Of a stretch of DNA of 64,000 nt, positions 11,840-23,032 are shown one piece after another. Source of the DNA: Talinum fruticosum (taxonomy: Eukaryota > Streptophyta > Magnoliopsida > Caryophyllales > Talinaceae); assembly GCA_021018815.1 (NCBI GenBank), contig JAITYX010000076.1, positions 992,001 to 1,056,000 on the forward strand, given 5' to 3'. The notes beneath the pieces are model-generated. The model did no database searches and was not told where the DNA came from. It worked only from the letters and a program-made list of their open reading frames with translations. The first letter of the stretch is position 1, and each line of letters begins with the position of its first letter. Position numbers and translations under genes: made by a program.

Positions 11840-12320
11840 AGATACAAATTCAGAACATGGTCAAATTATCTTCCTATTTATCTTTTATTGCATGCCCCAT
11901 TGATCTCTTGACAAATGGAATGTAATATTTTCGTTGAAATTCACGTTCATCTCCTCTCGTGCTCGCTGGAGGCTATTTTAATACACATTTCAAATTTGCC
12001 AATTGTTTTAAGTCTAAAAACACATGGCCGCGTGCATCTCCATGCCCTGCACGTATGGAGTGAAAGGTGATCTTCTACTCCATAGGTGAAAGATGTTACA
12101 GAAAATTTCTTCATTTAGTTTGTTTGTTTGCCTCTTGTGCCTGGTCTAGCTCATAGCCACGTTGTTGATTTATACATTTATGAAAGTCGAAACCTTAAGC
12201 AAAAGTACTCTGAAGTCAGGCTTGTGCTTAAATGTTCTTTGCTGTTGAATTAGTGTTTAAAGAATATTTTCCTGTTATAAATGTATTTGAGTTGACAGTA
12301 TTACCTCCATTGAAGACTCT

Positions 12321-12720
12321 GAGACTATGTTTGATTCTAACAAAATTAGAAGGATAAAAAAAATTGAGAAAGTCATATTCTTTGGTATGTTTGGTTTAAA
12401 GAAAATTACAAAGGAAACAAAAAGCAATATGATTTCCCTTGCAAAAATCTGCATCTTCTATAACTGGCGCCATAGTTTTTCTATTAATGCGTCAAAATGA
12501 CCCCTAAAACTATTCTAAACTTGCGATTGAACTCTCTTATTTTCATCAAAGTCAGTTTTAAGTCATATTTTCAATGTGAAGAACTACAAAACTCTGTTTG
12601 ATTCTAGTGAAAACATATTCTAAACTTACGTTTGAGCTCTCGTCTCTTGTAGAAAAAAAGTAACTTTCCTAATTTATTTTCTTTCAACCTATTTTTGCTA
12701 GAATCAAACGGAACCTAAGT
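12321..12720. mobile_element. MITE-like element with ~60-bp imperfect inverted ends
   Basis: The left end reads ACTATGTTTGATTCTAACAA, then AATTAGAAGGATAAAA...GAGAAAGTCATATTC. The reverse complement of the right end reads TTCCGTTTGATTCTAGCAAA, then AATAGGTTGAAAG...AGGAAAGTTAC. The shared core is GTTTGATTCTA(A/G)CAAAA. A third partial copy of the end (TGTTTGATTCTAGTGAAAAC) sits inside at about 12595. Exact termini and the target duplication are uncertain, so I leave the superfamily open (hAT- or PIF-like). Confidence 0.5.
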
Positions 12721-14789
12721 TAATAGATGTGGTATATATTACATGGCTCTCTTGTTTTCACCAAAGAACTCAGGCTTGTTATGTATTACATGCTATAGCT
12801 GCTTTCCCTTAAGTAGGGTGGTTGATGTTCCATGCGATAGCTTTTTTCTCTTGAGTCACAGAGATGGTATTTCTGTTTGAAATTTCTATTATAGATTTAA
12901 AAAGCATTGGTAGAAATACTCGAGTATCCACTATTTAAGTTGAAAAAGTTGCTAAAACTGTGCTTTTCAACCTTCCAAAAAGAAAATAATTTGCCTTAAA
13001 TCTCGAAATCTATCTCTGGGAGATTTTTGAAGGCTGATTTTACAGCTCTCAACATTACCAAATAAGGAACTACCTTCCCAGGAAACTCGGGCTTTGAATA
13101 TCAAAGGACCTCCCCAACCCAATCTCTTGATTTTACTGCTTTTTAGGCTCCCTCTTTTGGCAAAATGGAGGTAACACGTCCAAGCTTTTGTCTGCAGCAA
13201 TTGCCACGTCCGGTAATTTCTACTTGTTTTTCTGGGCCACAAAACTGGCCATCTGATTTTTTTAACTGTGAAAGATCCAATGGAGGGGCGAGCCTAGCCA
13301 GGCCAAGTCAAAGTTTTAGGCTTATAATTACACGCACTTTTTATCTCTTGCATCTCGAGGTTAAATTCTTGGGTTTTGAAAGGAAGTCCCAGGAAAATAC
13401 GAGTAGCGAATTGGGTGGTGAACGTTGTAGTATAAATATGTATTGATTTGGGGTCCCTTTTTGATTGGTTTTCTGGTAATTATTTTGTGATTAGGCTCTG
13501 TTTTTTAAGGCTTTCTGTCAGCCAGAGAATGTCTTACACATAGCTTAGTTGAGGGTTTTTGATGTTCTTAATGTTTAGTTGCCTACGTGGCATTCTTAAA
13601 ACACTATGCCCTTTTTCTTTTTAAGGAAAATAAATAAGTAAATAATAAAAAAACTTTTATTCCAAATTCAATGATGCTATGTGGGGCTGCCTAGGGTGGT
13701 CCATGCACCTTAGGCTCTGTGTCTGCCAATGGGATTTTCTAGTTGAATCAGTCAGTCACTGTAGGATCAAAACTCGGACATTTCTTCATGCTTCCGAAAT
13801 CGTGATTGGCCAATAAAATTAGAACTGAGTATCATACAAGCAAGCCCTACAAATAGGATATCCGAGTTTTTCTAAAATTCAGAAAAACTAAAATAGAATA
13901 TATAAAATCTAATCGATTTACGTGATTTAAATTTAATTTTTTAAAATATGGATTAAAATAGTTATAGTAGCTTGTTTATAATTACCGGGATCAAAAGCTT
14001 CAAAAATATAGATATAAAAGATTTTATATCCTAATTTTTCAGGTCATCTCAAAAGATATAAAAGCTAGATTAATTTATTATTAAGCTAACTAGGCTTTTT
14101 AATATTCTGAACGATAATAGACCGTGTTTAGTTATGTGTTTTGAATAATTTTAGAATGGATTATCTCATAGGGAGTGTGTTTATGAGGATAAATTAAAAT
14201 GAATGTGGTGTTTTGTGGGGATTAGTTATTAATCTGAATAATTTGAAGGATGATACCACGTTTGCAGATGGTATTAGAGCAACCTGCAGTGTGAGCTACA
14301 CTCATGCCCAAGAGTGGTCTGAGTAGCCTCTTGAAAGAAAATGAGCTTGAGACTAGATTGCATGTTCAGATAAAAAAATGTCAATGAGTGAATTTACGTG
14401 ACATGATAGGACATTGTACTGTTTAAAAATAAATTACATTACACCGTACGTATAAAGTATGTAATCTCATATATAATTGTTCATTTACAGTACCAATATA
14501 ATTGATCATACGTGGTATTATTGTGGGTAAATAATGTATAGGTTAGAATACGAACAATTCTATTACATTTGGTATTGTTAAGTGGCTCACTTGCATTTTA
14601 CTGTAATCACACTCAGATAAAAAAAACAAAAATCAATTATTGGTCAAAGTTTATTTTGCTAGAGGTTCTTTGTGTACACACGTGACCCACCTTCCCATCC
14701 CAGCTGAAGGCTTAAATACTTTTGTGGCGTTTTCCTTCTGTGTTATTTTCTTCCTTTTCTTTTTTTTTTTTGGGGGTTCAATGTTTCTT

Positions 14790-15120
14790 CATTGAACAGA
14801 TAATTAATTTGACAATCATTGAGAGTATCATCGGATATGTTTTTTCCCTTTTTGGTGTGAATCATGGAAATGATGGGGTATGATTTTACTTTAGTAGAAT
14901 ATGTGAAATTTACAAGTTAACGTATCAAAACCATGGGATATGTAAATGTTATTTTCTTATTTTTGTTTTTGCGCTCAATCTTTCATCACTGAACCGATAA
15001 TTAATTTGATAAAGACTTTGAGACAATTATTCTGACAATCGAATCATATTAACACATATGTGATTTTACTTTTAGTTTAATATGTGAAATTTTACTTGTT
15101 AATGTATTGAAATTTTTTTG
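14790..15120. repeat. tandem duplication, period ~197 bp
   Basis: GATAATTAATTTGA occurs at 14799 and 14996, preceded by TTCATTGAAC/ATCACTGAACC. It is followed about 90 bp later by GATTTTACTTT-AGT-ATATGTGAAATTT and a GTTAA(C/T)GTAT block in both copies. Confidence 0.6.
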
Positions 15121-17170
15121 TGTAATGTGGTCAATTTGGCCCTAACAAAAAATAAATAAATAATTGACTAGGAAGAATAAAATGGGCGCAATCAACTATC
15201 ATCTTATTTTTTTCTTTTTCGGGTCTTTGGGCTGCTATATGTGAGGTTTAAAAGAAATCACAGATTTCTGATGGTATCGCAAAATAAATGTATTTTTTCA
15301 TGAGTCTACTTCAATAAGAAATAGAGTTGCATCTCAGAGATGAAATCTGTAACCCTGGTTTCATACCCTAATCATATCACTAAAAATCCCATGTCACCCC
15401 CTATTAGAATTTGCACTAATTATACATTAAAAAAATAAAAATCTTTGTATGCGATTTCGGAAAATTATGGAAAATAAGGTCTGAGAGATAATGTGCTCTG
15501 TTCACCTTCCAGAAGGAAAAGTTTTATGTCCTGTTTATATGTCTTTGTATGACTACAAAATTCTTTGCTTTGCTGTTGGTAAAACAAAGGAAAAGTGCAT
15601 TGGCAAATTGGCCTTTTTTTATTATTTATTATATATTAAAAAAATTGTCACCTACTTAATTGTCTTCTGGTCCTTATTTTTTAGGTGAATTTTTTTTATA
15701 AGCTTCATGTCTCCTGGCAAAATTTTACTCTTGTTGTCTTTATGTACATGCTTCTCCTTGTCTGAAATAATTTCTTGAGTTACATTATGCGAAAAAACCG
15801 GAATGTAGTGTGTTAGAACTTAGAAATGCTACCTAGTCTGATTGGATTAGGCGATAGCTAAACCTGTCGCTTTTCGTTTTTGCCAATTCAGACGAAATAA
15901 TCTGTCAGATGATAGATATGAATTCAAAGATAACAGCAAGGCTGGGTATTCCATGCCAAGAAGAGAACAGCGGGAGGGGGGATTCCACCCTAAAATGAGA
16001 GTCAGAGTCAGAAAAGAAGAAACTGATCAAACAGTATTGAAATGAAATAACAATCATAGGAAGAAATGAGTGTATGATCTTCTCTAGTTTTTGACAATAT
16101 TCCAAAGTCTTTGACAAACATCACAAGATATTGATCAATATAATGACAAACAAGGGAAACGTGGGATATATATGTCAGGAATATGAATAAATGTTTACTT
16201 TAGGTTGTCTTTTTATCATAATACATGTCCTTGTTCGTAAGATGGTTCTGATATACTGCTGCTGGTGTGCATATATGATCCTTTCTAGCTTCTAAAGTAG
16301 TCATTACAAAATATGGGTACTTGTTTTGTTTTGATGTTTTAAAGATTTCTTCATTTTCATGAACTCCTTTTTTGTTTGTTTATCAAATTTCCACAATTTG
16401 GGAAGAAGCTAAATTAATTTGGAGAAAACACCCCCAGCCTCCCCGCGGTTCAACTGTTATCCTTCCTTTCCTTTCATACCTCATATACTTCCCTGTTCAA
16501 ATTTAGCAGTCGTACTTGTGCCAAATGTCTTGGATGCAGAAACAATTTAAATATTTTTAGTGACACTAGCAACCCTAAGCTTGCACTAAAATCTTAAATT
16601 TTATAATATAGTAGGAACAGGGACACTAATTAGCACAATTTTCTTTTGCAGAGGTCTTAATTTCTCATTGAAACTTGGAAGCAGAGCAAATCTTATTCAC
16701 TATAGGAGGCCGCTGTATATTTTACCTTCACATATTAAAAATTTCTGTTTATATACTTTGATTTAGAGTTTAGACTGTTCATGTTTCTGGGTGTTGTTGC
16801 ATATTCATGGGATCTCTTTTTTACGGTTGACGATCAAGAGAGTTTTAAAGAAACATTCTATACGATTCTGTGGTTCATCTTCCAATGTATGTGACTGCAT
16901 CTCTGTGTTTGTATTTGGCAGCATGACTGATGCATCAGAACTCCTCAACAATGATGCAGAGGGATCAAGAAACTACGAGAAGACTCTTTAGACAAATGAT
17001 GCAACCAGTAGCCTTGAGATCCCCCTCCACCCAAACAAAGGGTGGTGAAAAATAACAAAGAAAAGAGGGATTACTGTGGTTTGGGGTTATCGTTCCAGCC
17101 ATCAGAGTAAGGGAACACTGTTGTATAATTTGACATGAAGTCGAAAAATAAATGAGTTGTAATATTATTT

Positions 17171-17450
17171 GTTATCCTGCATTTTCTCCTGTGAAATAAG
17201 ATTCTCAGTTAAAATATGGTAAAAAGTTAGAGATTTCCATAGACCACAATGATATGTTGTTATCCTGCATTTTTTTGCCTGTGAAATAAGATTCTCAGTA
17301 AAAATATGGTAGAAAGTGAGTTAGAGTTTCATAGACCAAAATGATATGTCGTTGGTTATCCTGCATTTTTGCCTGTGAAATAAGATTCTCTGTTAAAATA
17401 TGGTAGAAAGCGAGTTAGAGATTTTCACTGACCAAAATGATATATTTTGG
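17171..17450. repeat. three tandem copies of an 88-96 bp unit
   Basis: Units start with GTTATCCTGCATTTT at 17171, 17259 and 17355. Each contains TGTGAAATAAGATTCTC, AAAATATGGTA(A/G)AAAG and ATAGACCA(A/C)AATGATAT. Differences are mostly single bases and short homopolymer changes. Confidence 0.85.
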
Positions 17451-18184
17451 AGATCACCATGGCTGGTGGCTGCACAAGTTGGTATTGAAATGTAAACTTT
17501 GTGGGATTGCAGTTTTAATATCTCTTCGAAAGCTCTAAATATAGAAAGTTCACTCGACATCTCTAGCTTGAAGAGCTTCATGGCTTGTGCCATGCACAAT
17601 TTATATCTTTGATATATAAATTTTGTAGGGATCGCGTTTGAAATATTTGCTGAAAGCAAGGTTGTATAGGGATATGGAATTCCAGTAATCTATGGACCAA
17701 TGTCATGACACGAAGGCTCAGCAAGTCCTGCTAGGGAAGCATGCCTTCGACAAATTTTTCACAATCTCTCACTACAATACTAAAAAAATACACACTTTGC
17801 ATTAAATAATATTAAAAGAGAATGTTCCTTAGCTTTGCTAAGCTTGCTAGTTGGAGAGGTATGGGAGTATAATAGCTGAAAACAAGGTTAAGAGAACATG
17901 GAAGAAAAGGTTGAGATCAATGTGAAAGAGAGAAGAGAGAGAAAATGGTGTGAGGGAGATGGCTGAGAAAAAGAGAACACTGTTTAGGAACTTGAACCAA
18001 TAGAGATCTCCTAAGTTGCTGTGATGGCCATAAAGTTTATCGACGTCCCATTCTTTCTTTGACAGCTGATCAGCTTCCAGGATTTCTGCATTGCGCAGGA
18101 ATTCCTTTCTCCCTAGCTCTCTCAGCATCAATAGTACCCGTGTTCATTTTTGAAGAGCTCAATTTACAGAAAAGCTCTGTGAAA

Positions 18185-21100
18185 ATGAAGGTGAGAAGAG
18201 AGGGAGGGATGCATGACCTAGCAGTAGTGAGCTTTCTTATAAAAGTTACATCTGTTCGCTAAAAGCTGCATTGTTGCTTGTAACTATTGCAGTTCTTCAA
18301 CTGGATGCAAAACAAGTTCAATGGAAGAGCAGGAATCCAGAAACCAGACACAATCCCAGTTAATAGTAAGTTCCCCTAATTTGTTCTGTTTTATTTCCTT
18401 TGTTGATGAAACCACTTTTCATTGCAAATACCTACTTTTTGCTCATAGACACTGCTACAGTGGTATCATATGAGAAATTTATGCACAGCTGGCATGGAAA
18501 ATGCAATCCTTAGGCTGGGATTCTATGGTTTTTGGTTTTTCTGATCTCTCACCTGTGTTCTGCATTTGTTCTCCTTTTGGAGGGTCTTGTTGCCTTTTGT
18601 ATGTTAGTTGATATGATCATAATTTGGACGAGCAGTCTTGATATATAAGTGACCAGGATCTTGTTCATTTTTATGAATAGATCAAAAATCAATACTCTCT
18701 TATCGTTTCATATACATGTACATGCATAAACTAACTGAGCAACATCTGTCTCTGTTAGTTTCCTATTTTGGATTATCCTTGTCATGCTTGTGCTACTGTT
18801 AATACATATTTGTTTCCTTTTATGTTCCAGGTGCTCAAATTAAGATGGTTCTCATTCCTTTTCCTCTGTTTATCATAGAAATCCTCGGTTCTCTATCAAA
18901 TTAGCCCGATGTGTCCATTTTTAAAAAATCCAGATTTGCAAATTGAATATCAAAGATCTGTGTAGGTGTTCAGATTTGTGCTCATATGTAGTCTAGAATG
19001 GGCACACCTTATCCTTGAGACTGCATCCTATCTGAGGCCTTCGATCTCATATATTTGATTCATCAGTGATATGAGGTTTAATGTTGTAGAACCGGAGCAT
19101 ATTTTTTGTCTCCTGTCCAACTGATAACGTAGCTTATGAAATGGTAAAGAAAATGAAAAAATAAAAATAAAAAAATCAATCACTATGTGCCTGGGAATCA
19201 ACTGAATTGGGCTTGGATCTTGCCTCGCCGAAAGGGTAGTGGAAGTAAACTTTCTGTAATCTTTTCACTGGATCTCCATATTGTATTGATATTGAAGTCG
19301 GTAAGTCTGCATGCATGGTTCGGTAACTTTCTTGTTGAATTAGTTGATGTGTTTTGTTCCTAGTTCGGACTACATGCATTAACGGGTGCCCTCACTTTTC
19401 GATTCCAAGGCTGCGCCCTATTTAGAAAATCCGTATCTTTCTTCTTCTGGTCACAGGCAAGGGGGCATTGTTGCTTGGCTGTGTAGGGTTCTTTACCCTA
19501 CATAAATTCATGGTGGTCCTAACATTATTTAGATGCACAAGGCACAGTTTACCAGGAACGTTCATTCAGCAGGACCACTAGTACGAGATTGTTGCCCACT
19601 TTCTAGCAATGAATTCAAGGGTTGAGATCTTACATTTACACTTTGAGATCCTCTACAATACCAGAATTTGCCCCCCAGCAGTTGTGGCTTCCTAAGAATT
19701 TTTTTATCTTATATAAATTCTGTACGTACTAGTTCTCGTCCATTCCCGTTGATTTTGTATCCCAGCTTCGTACTTCATAAACTTCTGATAAGCCAACAAA
19801 TTTGTCCCAAAACGAGGAAAAATTATTATATCTGTGCAAATTTTTCTCAACTCTTCCAACTTTGGAGTCCAGGAGGAGAGAGCAGAACGACCAGCTTAAA
19901 GTAATCCCCTATATTTCCACTTGCCAGACAGTACAACGTGTTTTACTTGAGATTGCATAGCTATAAGGCATTAATTCATATTCTGAATTTCAATGTTAAA
20001 ATGATCTATTTTTGAAAAAACAATTTATGCAACGCTGATCATAATGAAAATGTAAAAAACTTGATGCTGCTATTTAGCTTTCTTGTATTGCATCTTCTGT
20101 CGTAAATGATGGGAAGCTTTATACTAGAGGTTGAACATTAGGGCAAGTTATCTCTTTGTAGTTAAGAGGTCACATATTTGTGCTGGTAGAAGTAACCTGT
20201 CCACATGAATACTGTTGTGTATGGCTTAGAACCAAAAGCTCGTAATTTTGTGAGCTGAACTGCCATTATTAGTACGTCATATTGATCCTTTTTTCCCTGC
20301 TATATTCTTGTACATTTTCCTAGCTAGCTGTGGTAAGATTGGGGTTAGTCTAAACATCTTGTTCCTCTTCTGCATTCAACAGAACATCCAAAGCAACCTC
20401 CTCAAGGAGAGGAGTTCAGTGACTGGCATCGTGGGTTGTTGACAATTGGTACATTTGGTAACAATGATCTGAAAGACCAAGGTACAAGTTCCGAGATTCA
20501 TGCCGCCTCTGATGAGCAAGAGCAAGAGCAGAATCCGACCTCAGCCTCATCCCCAGACTTGTCAGAGTTCACCCCTGAAGAGGTTGGGCAACTGCAAAAG
20601 GAATTGACGAAGCTCTTGAAACGAAAACCTGTGAAACAAGAAGAGGAAAACCCTGATCTTCCTCTAGACAGATTCCTCAACTGCCCTTCAAGCTTGGAGG
20701 TCAGCCGGAGGATATCAAATGCAGTTTGCACGGATCCTGAGTACAAGGAGGACGACATTGAACGCACCATTAGTGTCATTATTGGAAAGTGCAAAGAGGT
20801 CCGTGCAGAGAAGTCCAAGAACTCAATTGGAAAGAAGTCTCTCTCTTTTCTCCTCAAGAAGGTGTTTGTTTGTGCAAGTGGGTTTTCTCCTGCTCCTAGC
20901 TTGAGAGACACCCTTCAAGAATCCAGAATGGAGAAGGTACGGCTTATTCAGTGGATCTTTCGTCATATATACATATATATATATATATCAGCCAATTTTA
21001 ATGAATGAATAGATGTTCAGTTGATTATTTTCTGATTTTCTTTGTACGCAGCTATTGCGAACCATCCTTCATAAGAAGATATACCAATACCAACAAAGCT

Positions 21101-21358
21101 CACCTTGTACATCAAGGAAGAGATACCTAGACAACAAACTGATTACAAGCAAGAGAAACGGTGAAGATGACTCAGAGGAGAAGCCAAGGCAGAGTGAGGG
21201 ATGTAAATGGGACAAGACAGATTCCGAATGTAAGTTGAAAAAATGTATGCTTTGTTTATGACAATTGTGATATGTACTTCTAATTCACATTAATGTGATG
21301 AACGTGCAATCAATGACCTATATCCTTGTTTGTCACAGATATTGTTCTAGAGATTTAA
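18185..21358 (+). CDS. LAZY: IGT-family LAZY/DRO1-like gravitropism protein (in-frame stop in exon 2)
   Basis: Members set branch and root angle by linking gravity sensing to polar auxin transport, through binding of RLD proteins by their C-terminal motif. Exons: 18185-18190 (only ATGAAG), 18293-18366, 20383-20936, 21052-21229 and 21339-21358 (stop TAA), about 276 residues. The 6-bp first coding exon is a hallmark of this family. Conserved regions in order: [10 protein letters not shown] (I), [17 protein letters not shown] with the IGT motif (II), [15 protein letters not shown] (III), [23 protein letters not shown] split by the exon 3/4 join (IV), and terminal YIVLEI (V, the EAR-like CCL end). 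This places it in the LAZY2-4/DRO1/NGR group, not TAC1, which lacks region V. Exon 2 reads ...KPDTIPV then TAA at 18362-18364, caused by one extra T in the run 18360-18362 beside a strong GTAAGT donor. With two Ts the phase matches exon 3 ([10 protein letters not shown]). An indel error or a weaker alternative splice (donor at 18359, acceptor at AAAG in exon 3) could explain it. Confidence 0.88.
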
Positions 21359-23032
21359 CTTGGCATCAACTACCAACACATATATTTCATTAGAGGTTTG
21401 AATTTATATTACAGTTTTCATCCTAACACAAACATGAAAACCTGTATTGATGAAGTTTATATTTTTACAGTTCTTTGCTTCGACTTTGTTTCGTCTAACT
21501 TGGTCTTGAACTATATCTCTGCAGATTCAAACACATCTATGTATTCATACGCCTTTATGGATCTGATAATTCCTGATGTCTCAGATATAAATGCATGGAG
21601 AAAAACTTAGAAAAAAGCTTCCATTGGCATTTGAAAGGACCGCGAAATGATTCATTATCGAGTTGCAGTAGCGTCTCTGTACTGTGAGACGGCACTCACC
21701 CTTTTCTTCCTTTCTTTTTCATGGTTGTATCTATATACAGAGCAACTCATGTTATGTACCACAAACATTCTTTAGTATGAGCTGGCAAGCTGAACGCTTA
21801 TATTTCCCTCGCCTCGCTCTCTAGTGGAAGCCTCATTTTCTCTTTCATTTTTCCCTTTGGTTTCAGTTAATTCTCTTGCTATCTACTGCAAACATCATTG
21901 CTAGGCTCCCCCCTCTTCAAACTTCTCTAACAGGATTTCCAAGCTATGAATTTGGATTCGAATTTTTGCTACTTCTGTTAATCATTAAGAGCTAAGGTAT
22001 CATCATCTGGTGAGATGTTACATACAATGGAAAGATTGAAGGGTGAATTGAAGTTTAAGTGGCTTTTGTTTCGGTATCAGTAATTTTTAAGACTTAAGAC
22101 ATTAGTAGCTCTAGAAATGGAACAAATAGGGCATGCACTTATTGGAACATGTCAAGAATGCCTTTCCTTACAATCCCGATCACCTAATGTACTATTTTCC
22201 TAATTTAAACAGACCACATAAGTTTAAAATACCTTATTTGTTCATGTATGTGGCAATGTATATGATTAGCACTGATTTTTATTAAGCAAACGTGTGGGAT
22301 GAATCACCATTGTCATTCTATAAGACCTTTTAAAATGTATCATTTCAAGTTTCTAATTTGGAGCAATCGAAATATTTCATTACACACATTTTAACTCATT
22401 AAAGTTAAATTTTTTCTTGATAAAAAAATTAAATTTATTATGTTAGTTGAATAAAATCCGACAAATTGTGAGAACTAATAGTACTAATAAAGTGTTAGTT
22501 TAATAATTAATATCAAAATTTTTAAAGTTCATTTTAGAGAGGAATAATGAAAATTGAGGGTTCGCATTAAGTACTTGATGAGCGTCTATATTACTCCGAT
22601 GTTAATATGCATCTATATTACTCCTATTTAAAATCACTCTCAATGAAAAAACGATACATAAAATTACTTTCAATTTTTAAAGTTTGTTTGAGAGAGGAGT
22701 AATGAGAATTCAGTGTAAACCCCAAAGTCACTCTCTATCTTGCTTCAAAAGGTGGTTTTACAATTGGGTTTTTCTCCACTAAACGATTGTTAGGCTCCCA
22801 TCTTCAACCGTTCACAATTAGGATTTCTTTACCCCTTTTTAATCTCCTCTGGTTAGCTTCACTATCATCTTCATCTGGCCTCTGGAGTCTGGAACTGGAA
22901 GCAATAATTGATTTTTCTGGGCAGGAAAAGAAAATCTATGGGCTGTTAATGCAAATTGGGTTGCCTTCAAGGAAGTAATTTTACAGTTCTGGGTGATTTT
23001 ATTGGTTGTGCTATCAAGTATCAACAATTACG
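21359..23032. other. intergenic region and LSM1 5' flank
   Basis: 3' flank of the LAZY-like gene, AT-rich spacer (22200-22720), and the probable promoter and 5' UTR of LSM1 from about 22730. No separate gene is supported. Confidence 0.5.

Larger units (their letters stand above)
11840..18184. other. intergenic region between NDK5-like and LAZY-like genes
   Basis: About 6.3 kb with no gene that I can support. It contains a MITE-like element (about 12321-12720), tandem duplications near 14790-15120 and 17171-17450, T-run/G-run junctions and AT-rich DNA. A short open frame at 16922-16991 (MTDASELLNNDAEGS..., stop TAG) follows a ...TTTGGCAGC acceptor-like site and could be an exon of something. 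It matches nothing I recognise. Sequence just left of 18185 is probably the LAZY promoter and 5' UTR. Confidence 0.5.

Noticed and set aside
12967..13446. Overlapping 91- and 93-codon frames on both strands
   Set aside because: No domain, splice context or family resemblance; neither strand is better supported.
20498..20911. 137-codon - strand frame
   Set aside because: Antisense shadow of the large LAZY exon.
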